Below are positions 27,159-37,374 of a DNA stretch of 64,000 nt, piece by piece. The stretch spans positions 62,001 to 126,000 of the forward strand of contig NZ_SMCS01000009.1 of the NCBI RefSeq assembly GCF_004342265.1. The letters run 5' to 3'. The DNA comes from Luteibacter rhizovicinus (lineage in GTDB: Bacteria > Pseudomonadota > Gammaproteobacteria > Xanthomonadales > Rhodanobacteraceae). How positions within the stretch are numbered: position 1 is the first letter of the stretch; every line of letters begins with the position of its first letter. A program made the position numbers and the translations under genes. Below the pieces are notes generated by a model. That model was not told where the DNA came from and did not search any database. It saw only the letters and a list, made by a program, of their open reading frames with translations.

Positions 27159-27971
27159 TTGACTGAAATCATCGTCGTCACTTCCGGAAAAGGCGGAGTC
27201 GGCAAGACCACGACCAGCGCATCGCTGGCCACCGGTCTGGCCATGGCCGGAAAAAAAGTCGCCGTCATCGACTTCGACGTCGGCCTGCGTAATCTCGACC
27301 TGATCATGGGCTGCGAGCGGCGGGTCGTTTACGACTTCATCAATGTCGTCCACGGCGAGGCCACGCTAAAGCAGGCCCTGATCAAGGACAAGCGCAACGA
27401 GACCCTTTTCGTACTGGCTGCCTCGCAGACCCGCGACAAGGATGCGCTCACCCAGGAGGGCGTCGAGAAAGTCCTCGACGAACTGGCCAAGGAAGGCTTC
27501 GACTTCGTGGTCTGCGACTCGCCCGCCGGTATCGAGAAAGGCGCGCATCTGGCGATGTACTTCGCCGACCACGCCGTCGTCGTCGTCAACCCGGAAGTTT
27601 CCTCCGTGCGCGACTCCGACCGCATCCTCGGCCTGCTTGCCAGCAAGACGCGCCATGCGGAACGCGGCGACACGACGGTCAAACAGCATCTGCTGCTGAC
27701 TCGCTACAACCCGGTGCGTGTCGAAGCCGGTGAAATGCTCAGCGTGAAAGACGTCGAGGACATCCTCGGCATCTCCGTCGTCGGCGTCATTCCGGAATCG
27801 GAAAACGTGCTGGCGGCGTCGAACTCCGGCGAGCCGGTCATTCTCCGCGAGGACTCCTTCGCCGGCCAGGCATATAAGGACACCGTAGCCCGCATTCTCG
27901 GCGAAGAGCGCCCACTGCGCTTCACCGAAGTGGAGAAGAAAAGCTTTCTCAAGCGCGTATTCGGAGGCTGA
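27159..27971 (+). CDS. minD: Septum site-determining protein MinD
   Basis: 270 residues from a TTG start with GGAG ten bases upstream. The deviant Walker A motif [16 protein letters not shown] begins at residue 9, followed by [19 protein letters not shown] and [10 protein letters not shown]. The C-terminal amphipathic helix [10 protein letters not shown] binds the membrane. This ATPase recruits MinC and oscillates with MinE. Confidence 0.98.
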   Translation: MTEIIVVTSGKGGVGKTTTSASLATGLAMAGKKVAVIDFDVGLRNLDLIMGCERRVVYDFINVVHGEATLKQALIKDKRNETLFVLAASQTRDKDALTQEGVEKVLDELAKEGFDFVVCDSPAGIEKGAHLAMYFADHAVVVVNPEVSSVRDSDRILGLLASKTRHAERGDTTVKQHLLLTRYNPVRVEAGEMLSVKDVEDILGISVVGVIPESENVLAASNSGEPVILREDSFAGQAYKDTVARILGEERPLRFTEVEKKSFLKRVFGG

Positions 27972-27973
27972 GC

Positions 27974-28240
27974 ATGGGTATCCTGGATTTCCTGCGACGC
28001 AAACCCGAGCCGAGCGCCGGCGTGGCGAAAGAGCGCCTGCGCATCATCGTGGCTCAGGAACGTTCGACGCGCGGCGGCCCGGACTATCTGCCCCTGCTGC
28101 GCAACGAACTGCTTGAAGTGATCCGCAAGTACGTCAACGTCGACGTCGAAGCGGTGATGATCAATCTCGAACGCGACAGCGGCCACGAAGTTCTCGAACT
28201 CTCGGTCGCCCTGCCCGACATCAAGCCGGCCGCACCGTAA
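27974..28240 (+). CDS. minE: Cell division topological specificity factor MinE
   Basis: 88 residues. MGILDFLRR is the membrane-targeting N-terminus, [14 protein letters not shown] the MinD-binding region, and [16 protein letters not shown] begins the topological domain. The start is two bases after the minD stop. It stimulates MinD ATPase and drives pole-to-pole oscillation. Confidence 0.98.
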   Translation: MGILDFLRRKPEPSAGVAKERLRIIVAQERSTRGGPDYLPLLRNELLEVIRKYVNVDVEAVMINLERDSGHEVLELSVALPDIKPAAP

Positions 28241-28250
28241 GGCCTGCGAC

Positions 28251-28757
28251 ATGGGAGTGACGGTCGAATCCATGGGGCCCGGGATGGCCCCCGCCGAGGA
28301 CGATGGCGTCCTGCGTCTTGGCGACATTGGTTTCGACGCGCCGCGCGCGCTTCTGGCCGGCTACGGCCTCACCCTGATCGAAACGCCTGCCGGCGAGCCG
28401 ATTCCCGGCAGCTATTGGGGCGAGTCGGAAGCCGGCATCATCGGTAGCGCGGTTTACGCGCGCGCCGACACGCCCGTGCATTCCATGCTCCACGAATCCT
28501 GCCACCTGCTGGTATTGCCAGCCGACCGCCGTGCGGCGGTGCATACCGACGCCACGGATTCGATCGAGGAAGAAGACGCGACCTGCTACCTGCAGATCGT
28601 GCTGGCGGACGAACTTCCCGGCGTGGGCCGCGAGCGCCTGATGGACGACATGGATCGCTGGGGCTACACGTTCCGGCTGGGATCCACGCACGCATGGTTC
28701 GAGAACGACGCGACCGAAGCGCAACGGTTTCTCTCCGAACGCGGCCTGCCGGTCTAA
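28251..28757 (+). CDS. Uncharacterised protein with HExxH motif, downstream of minE
   Basis: 168 residues, starting ten bases after minE and so probably in its operon. It has no signal peptide. HESCH at residues 81-85 matches the zinc-protease HExxH signature, and an acidic stretch EEEDATC at 107-112 could supply a third ligand. The surrounding helix SMLHESCHLLVLP looks like the active-site helix of a small zincin. I do not recognise a named family. Its stop codon overlaps by three bases the stop of the convergent MFS gene. Protease function is inference only. Confidence 0.75.
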   Translation: MGVTVESMGPGMAPAEDDGVLRLGDIGFDAPRALLAGYGLTLIETPAGEPIPGSYWGESEAGIIGSAVYARADTPVHSMLHESCHLLVLPADRRAAVHTDATDSIEEEDATCYLQIVLADELPGVGRERLMDDMDRWGYTFRLGSTHAWFENDATEAQRFLSERGLPV

Positions 28758-30022
28758 CCCGGCTCCTGCAACTCGGCCTGCTCCGCGGCGCTGCCCATGC
28801 CTGCCGCCTTGTGTCGTGCGATCGCGCGGCGTTCCAGATGCGAATACCACCACCATGCGAGCAGCCCGATCGAACACATGCCTGTCGCGCCCAGCGCCAG
28901 ACCCAGCATGTTGTAAGACAGCAGCGGAGACAGGACGCCCGCGACCAGTGCCGTGAACAACAGGCTGGAGAACGCCTGTACCGACGACACGCCGCCACGC
29001 TGCGCCGGAAAGCGGTCCAGCAGCAATAGCGTCAGCGTCGGGAACGCCATCTGGACGCCGAAGCCGTAAAGCGCCAGCGGCAACGTCGACCAGGGCACCC
29101 GCGGCGTGGGCAGAGCCAGCGCCAGCACGATGTTGATCGCGCACGACGCGAGCATGAATACGTAGCCGACGGCGACGGTCCGCGCGGCGCTCGCCCGCCC
29201 CGCGACGCGGCCGGACGTATAGGCCCCGGCCACCATGCCGATCACCACCGGTACGAAAAGCCACGGGAATCCCTGTGCACCCAGCCCCAGCAGATCGCGA
29301 ACCAGTCGCGGTGCCGAGGCGATGTACAGGAACAGGCCCGAAAAATTGATGGAGCTGGCGATGGCCAGCGGCCAGAACGGCAAGTCGCTGCCGATACGGA
29401 CGTAGCCGGCCAACAACGGGCGCGGACGAAAGATCGTGCGATTCGCTTTGGGATGCGATTCCACCAGGAACCGCGCCACGCCCATCGTCAGCAGCACGGT
29501 AAAGACCGCCAGCGCCCAGAAAATACCGCGCCAGCCGTCGATACCGAGCAGCCACGCACCGACGATGGGAGCGATGGCCGGGGCGATGCCGAAAATCATC
29601 ATCACCTTCGACATCATCCGCTGCGCTTCCTCGCCATTCATGGTGTCGCGCACCACCGCGCGCCCCACGACGATGCCCGCACCGGCACACACGCCCTGCA
29701 ATGCGCGGCAGCCGAGCAGGAACGTAAAGGTCGGCGCCAGTGCCGCGCCGACCGACGCCAGCGCATAAACCGCCATGCCGATCACGATCACCGGCTTGCG
29801 GCCGTACGCGTCGGACAGCGCGCCATGGAAAAGACTCATGACGGCGTACGCGATCAGGTACACGCTGACCGTCTGCTGCAGCGCCACCTCGCCCACGCCG
29901 AAATTGCGACCGATATCCGGAAACCCCGGGAAGATCGCATCGATCGAAAACGGGCCGATCATCGCCAGCGCCGCGAGCAGCAAAGGCAGATGACGCCGCG
30001 GATCGCGGGTGACGGGAGTCAT
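28754..30022 (-). CDS. MFS multidrug efflux transporter, Bcr/CflA family
   Basis: About 422 residues from ATG 30022, with 12 predicted helices. MIGPFSIDAIFPGFPDIGRN and the loop GALSDAYGRKPVIV are typical of Bcr/CflA drug:H+ antiporters. An upstream in-frame start at 30100 adds 26 residues without homology. It is convergent with the minE-linked gene. The drug substrate is unknown. Confidence 0.92.
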   Translation of the reverse strand: MTPVTRDPRRHLPLLLAALAMIGPFSIDAIFPGFPDIGRNFGVGEVALQQTVSVYLIAYAVMSLFHGALSDAYGRKPVIVIGMAVYALASVGAALAPTFTFLLGCRALQGVCAGAGIVVGRAVVRDTMNGEEAQRMMSKVMMIFGIAPAIAPIVGAWLLGIDGWRGIFWALAVFTVLLTMGVARFLVESHPKANRTIFRPRPLLAGYVRIGSDLPFWPLAIASSINFSGLFLYIASAPRLVRDLLGLGAQGFPWLFVPVVIGMVAGAYTSGRVAGRASAARTVAVGYVFMLASCAINIVLALALPTPRVPWSTLPLALYGFGVQMAFPTLTLLLLDRFPAQRGGVSSVQAFSSLLFTALVAGVLSPLLSYNMLGLALGATGMCSIGLLAWWWYSHLERRAIARHKAAGMGSAAEQAELQEPG

Positions 30023-30070
30023 TGGGCAATGGGCAAAGGTGAGTAGCCGGAAGTATAGCGACGCCACACC

Positions 30071-30108
30071 CTTTCTGTTTTCGCGAGCAGGCTCGCTCAC
30101 ACAGAAAG
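30071..30108. repeat. Inverted repeat related to the genome's GAGC...GCTC family
   Basis: CTTTCTGT (30071-30078) and ACAGAAAG (30101-30108) flank GCGAGC-AG-GCTCGC, so the whole forms a hairpin. The core TTTTCGCGAGCAGGCTCGC is a single REP-like half element related to those at 21849 and 46915. It lies in the divergent MFS-crcB intergenic region. Confidence 0.65.
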
Positions 30109-30209
30109 CCCGTGAAGTCGCGAATTCGTATCTTCACGAATTCGTTATGTACACGAACATGTCGCACTGCGCCATAATCGACCGACATCGGCTCGAACAG
30201 GGGCACTGC

Positions 30210-30602
30210 GTGGGCTATACCGGGTTTCTTGCCGTCGGCATCGGAGGCGCGTTCGGCTGCTGGCTGCGCTGGTGGCTCGGCGTCGTTTTCAATCCGATCT
30301 TTCCCAACCTCCCCCTGGGCACGCTCGCGGCCAACCTCACCGGTGGCCTGTTGATGGGCATCACGCTCGGCATCTTCGATCACTACCAGGCGCTTCCGCT
30401 CGAAGCGCGCCTGTTCGTCGCCACCGGATTCCTCGGCGGCCTGACCACCTTTTCTACATTTTCCGCGGAAACGACCGGCCTTCTGCTGCGCCAGGAGTAC
30501 CTCTGGTTCGGCGCGCACGTATTCGTGCACCTGGCCGGCTCGATCGCGATGACGGTACTCGGTTTGGGTTTGGCCAAGGGCGTGTTGCGACACGTGAGCT
30601 AG
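30210..30602 (+). CDS. crcB: Fluoride exporter CrcB/Fluc
   Basis: 130 residues from a GTG preceded by AGGGGCACTGC. Four membrane helices, with the family motifs GGAFGCWLRWWLG, GTLAANLTGG and GFLGGLTTFSTFS (the Phe/Thr fluoride-track region). The protein works as a dual-topology dimer exporting fluoride. The longer frame from 30009 crosses the repeat region and is not supported. No crcB fluoride riboswitch was recognised upstream. Confidence 0.95.
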   Translation: MGYTGFLAVGIGGAFGCWLRWWLGVVFNPIFPNLPLGTLAANLTGGLLMGITLGIFDHYQALPLEARLFVATGFLGGLTTFSTFSAETTGLLLRQEYLWFGAHVFVHLAGSIAMTVLGLGLAKGVLRHVS

Positions 30603-30629
30603 GGATAACTAAGGAAGCGAGGTCCGACG

Positions 30630-31748
30630 ATGGGTAACGATTCCCTGAAGGCACGCGCGCAGGCCCTGCTGGAACAGGCCGGCATCCACATCGGCGGCGA
30701 CGGTCCGACCGATCTGATCGTCCATGACGAGCGCACCTATGCGCGCGTCTTCGCCCACGGCTCGCTCGGGCTTGGCGAGGCGTATATGGACGGCTGGTGG
30801 GACGTGGACGACCTGCCGGGCTTCTTCGCCCGCGTGCTCGACTCCCATATCGACTCTTCGCTGCGCACGCTGGACACGCTGATCGCGCACCTGAAAGCGC
30901 GCTTCATCAATATGCAGCGCGGCGAACATGCGTGGGACGTCGGCCGCCAGCATTACGATCTCGGCAACGACCTGTTCGAGGCGATGCTCGGCAAGCGTCT
31001 CGTTTACTCGTGCGGCTACTGGGCCAACGCGACCAACCTCGACGACGCACAGGAAGCGAAGCTCGACCTGATCTGCCGGAAGCTGGCGCTCAAACCCGGT
31101 CAACGCGTGCTCGACATCGGTTGCGGCTGGGGCGAAGCGCTGAAGTACGCCGCCGAACGCTACGGCGTCAGCGGCGTCGGCGTCACCGTATCGCAGGAAC
31201 AGGCGAACTACGCACGCGACCTGTGCCGCGGCCTGCCCATCGACATCCGTCTACAGGACTATCGGGAGATCGACGAGCGTTTCGATGCCGTCATGTCGAT
31301 AGGCATGTTCGAACACGTGGGCTTCAGGAATTACCGCACCTGGTTCGAAGTCGCACGACGCTGCCTGCCTGTCGACGGCCTGGCGCTGCTGCATAGCATC
31401 GGTAGCAACGGTGCACCGGGCCGTCCCGATCCATGGATCGAAAAGTACATTTTCCCGAATTCGGTCATCCCGTCGTCGAGCCAGGTGACGACCGCGTTGG
31501 AGAACCTGTTCGTGATCGAGGACTGGCACAACTTCGGCGCCGACTACGACCGCACGCTGATGGCGTGGCTGGGCAATGTCGATAAGGCATGGCCTTCGCT
31601 CAGCGCCAGCTACGACGAACGGTTCCGCCGTATGTGGCGTTTCTATCTTGCCTGTTCGGCCGGGGTATTCCGCAGCCGTCGCGACCAGTTGTGGCAACTG
31701 ACGCTGAGCCCTCACGGCATCCCCGGCGGATATCGCGTCCCGCGCTGA
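30630..31748 (+). CDS. cfa: Cyclopropane-fatty-acyl-phospholipid synthase
   Basis: 372 residues. The N-terminal lipid-binding region (GLGEAYMDGWWDVDDL) is followed by a SAM-methyltransferase fold with VLDIGCGWGEALKYAAERYG. YSCGYW and MFEHVGFRNY are also conserved. It methylenates unsaturated acyl chains of membrane phospholipids using SAM. It is 27 nt downstream of crcB and may be in the same transcript. Confidence 0.97.
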   Translation: MGNDSLKARAQALLEQAGIHIGGDGPTDLIVHDERTYARVFAHGSLGLGEAYMDGWWDVDDLPGFFARVLDSHIDSSLRTLDTLIAHLKARFINMQRGEHAWDVGRQHYDLGNDLFEAMLGKRLVYSCGYWANATNLDDAQEAKLDLICRKLALKPGQRVLDIGCGWGEALKYAAERYGVSGVGVTVSQEQANYARDLCRGLPIDIRLQDYREIDERFDAVMSIGMFEHVGFRNYRTWFEVARRCLPVDGLALLHSIGSNGAPGRPDPWIEKYIFPNSVIPSSSQVTTALENLFVIEDWHNFGADYDRTLMAWLGNVDKAWPSLSASYDERFRRMWRFYLACSAGVFRSRRDQLWQLTLSPHGIPGGYRVPR

Positions 31749-31797
31749 TACGACGCGACTTCACGCCCCCTAACATCGGGTGCCCTAACGTCGCGGG

Positions 31798-33222
31798 ATG
31801 CCGGATCCACGCAACGCCATGGTCGAAACGGATATCCCCGCGCGCCTGGACCGGCTGCGTTGGGGGCGTTTCCATTTGCTGGTCGCCGTGGCGCTGGGCA
31901 TCACATGGGTGTTGGATGGTCTCGAAGTCACTATCACGGGCTCTATCGCCGGCGCGCTCAAATCGAGTCCGGTACTCCACCTGACCGATGCCGAAGTCGG
32001 TCTCGCCGGCAGTCTGTATCTCGTCGGTGCCGTCGTCGGCGCGCTGTTCTTCGGCTGGTTGACCGACCGGCTCGGACGCAAGAAGCTTTTCACGATCACG
32101 TTGGGACTCTATCTGCTGGCTACCGCGGCAACGGCGTTCTCGTTCGACTTCTGGAGCTTCGTGCTGTTTCGCGCACTGACCGGCGCCGGCATCGGCGGCG
32201 AATACGCCGCGATCAATTCGGCCATCCAGGAGCTTGTTCCCGCACGATATCGCGGACATACCGATCTGGTTATCAACGGCAGCTTCTGGATCGGTGCCGC
32301 ACTGGGGGCGCTGGGCGCGGTCGCCCTGCTCGATACGTCATGGGTGTCGCCCGAGATCGGCTGGCGCCTGACATTCGGGCTCGGCGCCATACTCGGCCTT
32401 GGCGTTCTTCTGTTGCGTCGCTACATTCCAGAAAGTCCGCGCTGGCTGATGCTGCACGGACGAATCGCGGAAGCCGAAGCCATAATGGGCGACATCGAAA
32501 GACGTCTGGGTACTCCTGTCGCTACGGAACCGCCGGTAAAACTCCGGCTGCGACCGCGCACCCTGCGCATGGCCGACGTCGCACGCACCCTGTTCCACGA
32601 CTACCCGCGACGAACCGTCCTTGGCGTGGTCCTGATGGCGACACAGGCGTTTTTCTACAACGCCATCTTCTTCACCTACGCGCTGGTACTCGGCCGCTTC
32701 TATGGCGTGGCCGATGCCGAGGTCGGTCTGTACCTGCTGCCCTTCGCCGCCGGCAACTTTCTTGGACCATTACTGCTCGGCCGCCTGTTCGACACGATAG
32801 GACGACGTGCGATGATCGCGACGACGTATGCGCTGTCCGGCGGATTGCTCGCCGTGACCGCATGGATGTTCGTGAACGGATGGCTGGATGCGCGCACGCA
32901 GACCATGGCATGGAGTGTCGTGTTTTTCTTCGCGTCGGCCGCGGCCAGCTCGGCGTATCTCACGGTAAGCGAGAGCTTTCCCCTGGAACTGCGCGCCCTG
33001 GCTATCGCACTGTTCTACGCATTCGGCACAGCCATCGGCGGCGTGGCCGGCCCGTGGCTGTTCGGCGCACTGATCGGCACGGGCGAACGGGTGTCGATCG
33101 GGTGGGGCTATGCGCTGGGAGCCGTGTTGATGGTCGTGGGAGCGATGGCGGCCCTGTGGCTGGGCATCGCGGCGGAACGGAAGCCGCTGGAGGACGTGGC
33201 AACGCCATTGTCCCGCGAATAG
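31798..33222 (+). CDS. MFS transporter, sugar/metabolite:H+ symporter type
   Basis: 474 residues (467 if the ATG at 31819 is used) with 12 predicted helices. The loop 2-3 motif GWLTDRLGRKKLF, RALTGAGIGGEYAAINSAIQ and YIPESPRWLMLHGR (a PESPR signature) place it in the sugar-porter-like/aromatic acid transporter part of the MFS. The substrate is unknown. It is monocistronic as far as seen. Confidence 0.9.
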   Translation: MPDPRNAMVETDIPARLDRLRWGRFHLLVAVALGITWVLDGLEVTITGSIAGALKSSPVLHLTDAEVGLAGSLYLVGAVVGALFFGWLTDRLGRKKLFTITLGLYLLATAATAFSFDFWSFVLFRALTGAGIGGEYAAINSAIQELVPARYRGHTDLVINGSFWIGAALGALGAVALLDTSWVSPEIGWRLTFGLGAILGLGVLLLRRYIPESPRWLMLHGRIAEAEAIMGDIERRLGTPVATEPPVKLRLRPRTLRMADVARTLFHDYPRRTVLGVVLMATQAFFYNAIFFTYALVLGRFYGVADAEVGLYLLPFAAGNFLGPLLLGRLFDTIGRRAMIATTYALSGGLLAVTAWMFVNGWLDARTQTMAWSVVFFFASAAASSAYLTVSESFPLELRALAIALFYAFGTAIGGVAGPWLFGALIGTGERVSIGWGYALGAVLMVVGAMAALWLGIAAERKPLEDVATPLSRE

Positions 33223-33283
33223 CCCGCTTGCTTTCGGCGCGTCGGCAAGGACATAGTCCACGCATCAACCAGGGGGTATCTCC

Positions 33284-34321
33284 ATGCGCAGCTTGCTCGT
33301 CGCCGCCGTACTCGCCGTCGCATCGCTCTGCCCGCTCGCGGCACAAGCCGCACCTCCCGCCAGCACGACCCCCTCCTACTTCGACAACCGCGGCCGGGAC
33401 GACGTCCTCTCCGGCGGCGCGAAGATGATCGAGATCGATACGCCCAAGGGCCACTTCCGCGTCTGGACCAAGCGCATGGGCAATAACCCGCGCATCAAGG
33501 TCCTGCTGCTGCATGGCGGCCCCGGCGCGACGCACGAATACTTCGAGGCATTCGACAGCTACTTCCCGGCGGCGGGCATCGAGTATTACTACTACGACCA
33601 GCTCGGCTCCGCGTTCAGCGACAAGCCCACCGATCCGGACCTCTGGGACATCCCGCGCTTCGTCGAAGAAGTGGAACAGGTACGCCAGGCGCTGCACCTG
33701 GACAAAGACAACTTCTACCTGCTCGGTCATTCATGGGGCGGCGTGCTCGCTATCGAGTACGCGCTGAAGTATCAACAGCACCTGAAAGGCCTGGTCATTT
33801 CCAACATGATGGACAGCGGCCCCGCGTACGACGCCTATGCGCACAACGTGCTTATGCCGGCGATGGACCCGAAGAAGCTGGCGCGCGTAAAGCAGCTTGA
33901 AGCGACGAAGGACACGGCAAACCCCGAGTACATGGCGCTTCTCATGCCGATGCACTACGAACAGCACGTGCTGCGCATGCCGGCGGACCAATGGCCCGAT
34001 CCGGTAACGCGCGCCTTCGCTCATCTCAACGAGCAGGTCTATGTGTCCATGCAAGGCCCCAGCGAGCTCGGCATCAGCGGCAAACTGGAACACTGGGATC
34101 GCAGTGGCGACCTGAAACGCATCACCGTACCGACGCTGGTCATCGGCGCGCGCTACGACACGATGGATCCGAAGTACATGGAAGCCATGTCGAAGCGCCT
34201 GCCCCACGGCCAGTATCTGTATTGCCCCAAGGGCTCGCACATGGCGATGTACGACGATCAGGAAACCTATTTCACGGGCCTGGTGAAATTCCTGCGCGAG
34301 ACGGACGCCAAAGCGCCGTAA
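33284..34321 (+). CDS. Exported alpha/beta hydrolase, proline iminopeptidase-like
   Basis: 345 residues with a Sec signal peptide (cleavage after AAQAA, near residue 24). LLLHGGPGATHEYF holds the oxyanion motif HGGPG and LLGHSWGGVLAIEYALKY the nucleophile Ser (GxSxGG). The family (S33) removes N-terminal proline from peptides. Acid and His are expected in YDTMDP and SHMAMYDD near the C-terminus. AGGGGGTATCTCC precedes the ATG. Physiological substrate is unknown. Confidence 0.9.
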   Translation: MRSLLVAAVLAVASLCPLAAQAAPPASTTPSYFDNRGRDDVLSGGAKMIEIDTPKGHFRVWTKRMGNNPRIKVLLLHGGPGATHEYFEAFDSYFPAAGIEYYYYDQLGSAFSDKPTDPDLWDIPRFVEEVEQVRQALHLDKDNFYLLGHSWGGVLAIEYALKYQQHLKGLVISNMMDSGPAYDAYAHNVLMPAMDPKKLARVKQLEATKDTANPEYMALLMPMHYEQHVLRMPADQWPDPVTRAFAHLNEQVYVSMQGPSELGISGKLEHWDRSGDLKRITVPTLVIGARYDTMDPKYMEAMSKRLPHGQYLYCPKGSHMAMYDDQETYFTGLVKFLRETDAKAP

Positions 34322-34330
34322 CACGCCTCG

Positions 34331-34750
34331 TCATCGCACCAGTTCGGCCCCGTCGCATTCCGCGACGCCCTGGTGCAGGTTCACGGGAACTTCGCTGTAC
34401 ACATCGTGATGATAGTAAGCCAGCGCGTTCTCGAAGATCGCCGCATAACCCTGCCCGTAACGGATGTCGATGCGCTCGTCGCTGACAAAGACGCAATAGC
34501 CGTCGCGAACATTCGTCATGCGCAGCAGCAGCGGCTCGCGATACCGGACGAAGACGGGTGAAACAATCTTCGCCCGGATTTCGAGCGTCATCGGACCGGC
34601 CACCCCCCGGCTGCGGATTTCACCCACGGTAAGCAAAACCGCGCCGCCCGCCATGGGGTGTTCCAGCAAAGTCGCGCGCTCGGAGCAGGCAGTCAGCACA
34701 TACATGCCCAGTGCCGTTGCGGGGAAACGCAACGAGGAAAACGCATTCAT
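34331..34750 (-). CDS. Small putative lipoprotein of unknown function
   Basis: 139 residues. The N-terminus [20 protein letters not shown] ends in an AC pair at about 21-22 that could be a lipobox (LTAC). The mature part contains [20 protein letters not shown] and a tail with [16 protein letters not shown] do not recognise a family. It is convergent with the hydrolase gene, ten bases away, and divergent from parC. Confidence 0.65.
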   Translation of the reverse strand: MNAFSSLRFPATALGMYVLTACSERATLLEHPMAGGAVLLTVGEIRSRGVAGPMTLEIRAKIVSPVFVRYREPLLLRMTNVRDGYCVFVSDERIDIRYGQGYAAIFENALAYYHHDVYSEVPVNLHQGVAECDGAELVR

Positions 34751-34975
34751 CGACTCGTCCTTGAGCTAAGCCATCCGGGGCCGGTCTTGCCGACAGGCAA
34801 GGGTTCAGCCGCCATGCTATGTGCCCCGGTCACGTGCGTCTGCGACTTGCGCCTCGTTCCTTACGCACGGGGAAGATCGCCAACCGTCATCCCGGTCTAC
34901 ACCCATGAGACGCCTTTCTGGCAACATTCCCGGGTTAACGACGCGCCGATGCGCGCCTACCGGATAGCTAAATCC

Positions 34976-37216
34976 ATGAATCTGCAAGCCAATTACGAAC
35001 AGATCCCGCTCAAGGACTATGCCGAGCGGGCTTATCTCGACTATTCGATGTACGTCGTGCTGGACCGCGCCCTGCCTTTCGTGGGCGACGGACTGAAGCC
35101 CGTCCAGCGCCGCATCATCTACGCCATGAGCGAGCTGAGCCTCGCCGCCACCGCCAAGCCGAAGAAGTCGGCGCGCACCATCGGCGACGTGATCGGCAAG
35201 TTCCATCCGCATGGCGACTCGGCCTGCTACGAAGCGATGGTCCTCATGGCCCAGCCGTTCTCGTACCGCTATCCGCTGGTCGACGGCCACGGCAACTTCG
35301 GTTCGCCGGACGATCCGAAGAGCTTCGCGGCCATGCGCTATACCGAGTCGCGCCTGACCCCGATCGCCGAAGTGCTGCTGTCCGAGCTGGGTCACGGCAC
35401 GGTCGACTGGGTACCGAACTTCGACGGCACGATGGACGAACCCTCGTGGCTGCCCGCGCGCGTACCGCACGTGCTGCTGAACGGCTCGATGGGCATCGCG
35501 GTCGGCATGGCCACCGATATCCCGCCGCATAACCTGCGCGAGATCGCCAGCGCCTGCATCCGCCTGCTGGACGATCCGGACGCCACCATCGCCGACCTGT
35601 GCGAGCACGTGCGCGGCCCGGACTATCCGACCATCGCCGAGATCATCACGCCACGCAAGGAACTGCTGGCGATGTACCAGACCGGCAACGGTTCGGTGCG
35701 CGCACGTGCCGTCTACGAGCGCGACGACGGAAACATCATCATCACGGCGTTGCCGCACCAGGTGTCGCCATCGAAGATTCTCGAGCAGATCGCGGCGCAG
35801 ATGCGCGCGAAGAAGCTGCCGATGATCGAAGACCTGCGCGACGAATCGGATCACGAGAATCCCATCCGTCTCGTACTGGTGCCGCGCTCCAATCGCGTGG
35901 ACGCCGACGAGATGATGCAGCATCTCTTCGCCACGACGGATATGGAGAAGAGTTTCCGCGTCAATCTCAACATGATCGGTCTCGACGGACGTCCCCAGGT
36001 CAAGGACCTGAAGATGATCCTGACGGAATGGCTGCGCTTCCGCACCGATACCGTCACGCGCCGCCTGACTCACCGGCTGAGCCGGGTCGAGCGCCGTCTG
36101 CATATGCTTGAAGCGTTGCGCGTCGCCTACCTCAATCTCGACGAGGTCATCCGCATCATCCGTAGCGAGGAAGAGCCGAAACCCGTGCTCATCGCCCGCT
36201 TCAAGCTCTCGGAGGAACAGGCCGACTACATCCTCGAAACGAAGTTGCGCCAGCTGGCGCGTCTCGAGGAAATGAAGATCAACGGCGAGCGCGACCTGCT
36301 CGAAGAAGAACGCGCGCGCATCAACGTCCTGCTGAAGTCGCCCGCCAAGCTGAAGAGCCTGATCAAGGAAGAACTGCGTAGCGACGCCGAGAAGTTCGGC
36401 GACGACCGCCGTTCGCCGCTGATCGAACGCAGCGCCGCGCAGGCCCTGGACGAGAGCGCGCTGGTCGCCTCCGAACCGGTCACGGTCGTGCTGTCGCTGA
36501 AGGGTTGGGTACGCGCGGGCAAGGGCCACGACATCGATGGCGAAGCGTTATCCTACCGCGACGGCGACAGCCTGCTGGCCACCGTGCGTGCGCGTACCAC
36601 CCAGCAGATCGCCTTCGTCGATTCGACGGGCCGCGCTTACTCCACGGCGGCACATACGCTGCCTTCGGCACGCGGCAACGGCGAACCCCTGACCGGACGT
36701 TTCAGTCCGCCGGCGGGTGCCCGCTTCGACGCCGTGGCGGCGGGCGACAACGATACCCGACTGGTTCTCGCCACCGATTTCGGCTACGGCTTCGTCACCC
36801 GTTTCGAGGCGCTCACCGGCCGCAACAAGGCCGGCAAGCAGATCATCACGTTGGGCGACGGCGCGCGCGTACTGGCGCCCGCCATCACGGCGGATCCGTC
36901 ACGCGATCGCATCGTGGTCGTCACCACCGAAGGTCATCTGCTGATGTTCTCGGTCGCCGAACTGCCTGAACTCGACAAGGGCAAGGGCAATAAGCTGATC
37001 GAAATTCCGAAGGCAAAGCTGGCATCGGCCGAAGAACGCGTCGCCGGTGTCGCTGTCGTCACCGAAGGCAAGGGCGAAGTCACGCTGTATGCCGGTCAGC
37101 GCAAGCTCACGCTGAAGTGGGCCGACCTGGTCGAGTACGGCGGCAATCGCGCGACCCGTGGCAACGTCCTTCCGCGCGGCCTGCGTCGTGTGGAGCGGAT
37201 CGAGACCACAGGCTGA
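34976..37216 (+). CDS. parC: DNA topoisomerase IV subunit A
   Basis: 746 residues from ATG 34976, close to the 752 of E. coli ParC. The catalytic Tyr122 lies in [10 protein letters not shown]. In the quinolone region, [10 protein letters not shown] keeps Ser82 and Glu86, the positions equal to E. coli Ser80 and Glu84, so no classical resistance change is present. With ParE it decatenates daughter chromosomes. A longer frame back to 34658 covers the upstream intergenic region and is rejected. parE is not adjacent. Confidence 0.98.
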   Translation: MNLQANYEQIPLKDYAERAYLDYSMYVVLDRALPFVGDGLKPVQRRIIYAMSELSLAATAKPKKSARTIGDVIGKFHPHGDSACYEAMVLMAQPFSYRYPLVDGHGNFGSPDDPKSFAAMRYTESRLTPIAEVLLSELGHGTVDWVPNFDGTMDEPSWLPARVPHVLLNGSMGIAVGMATDIPPHNLREIASACIRLLDDPDATIADLCEHVRGPDYPTIAEIITPRKELLAMYQTGNGSVRARAVYERDDGNIIITALPHQVSPSKILEQIAAQMRAKKLPMIEDLRDESDHENPIRLVLVPRSNRVDADEMMQHLFATTDMEKSFRVNLNMIGLDGRPQVKDLKMILTEWLRFRTDTVTRRLTHRLSRVERRLHMLEALRVAYLNLDEVIRIIRSEEEPKPVLIARFKLSEEQADYILETKLRQLARLEEMKINGERDLLEEERARINVLLKSPAKLKSLIKEELRSDAEKFGDDRRSPLIERSAAQALDESALVASEPVTVVLSLKGWVRAGKGHDIDGEALSYRDGDSLLATVRARTTQQIAFVDSTGRAYSTAAHTLPSARGNGEPLTGRFSPPAGARFDAVAAGDNDTRLVLATDFGYGFVTRFEALTGRNKAGKQIITLGDGARVLAPAITADPSRDRIVVVTTEGHLLMFSVAELPELDKGKGNKLIEIPKAKLASAEERVAGVAVVTEGKGEVTLYAGQRKLTLKWADLVEYGGNRATRGNVLPRGLRRVERIETTG

Positions 37217-37219
37217 TTC

Positions 37220-37363
37220 TCTGTAGGTGCCGCCTGCGGGCGAAGGCCAACAGGGCGAGGAAGCCCCGATGCTCACATCCGCGAGCCTGTTCTCCGGGCT
37301 TGCGAATGTCACGCACAGCATCTTCGCTCCATTGGCCTTCGCCCGCAGGCGGGCTCCTACAGG
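37220..37363. repeat. Long inverted repeat of the TGTAGG...CCTACA family
   Basis: CTGTAGGTGCCGCCTGCGGG with its following CGAAGGCCAA (37220-37249) is mirrored by TTGGCCTTCGCCCGCAGG and CGGGCTCCTACAG (37332-37362). About 82 bases lie between the arms. It fills the whole gap between the convergent parC and Nudix genes. Confidence 0.85.
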
Positions 37364-37374
37364 AAAGCGCGACC

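Noticed and set aside
30023-30209. Fluoride riboswitch before crcB
   Set aside because: I looked for the conserved crcB-motif core and did not find it; only repeats and palindromes are present.
28221-30593. A 790-codon minus-strand frame
   Set aside because: It covers the MFS gene in another frame plus crcB and the HExxH gene in antisense; no family features.
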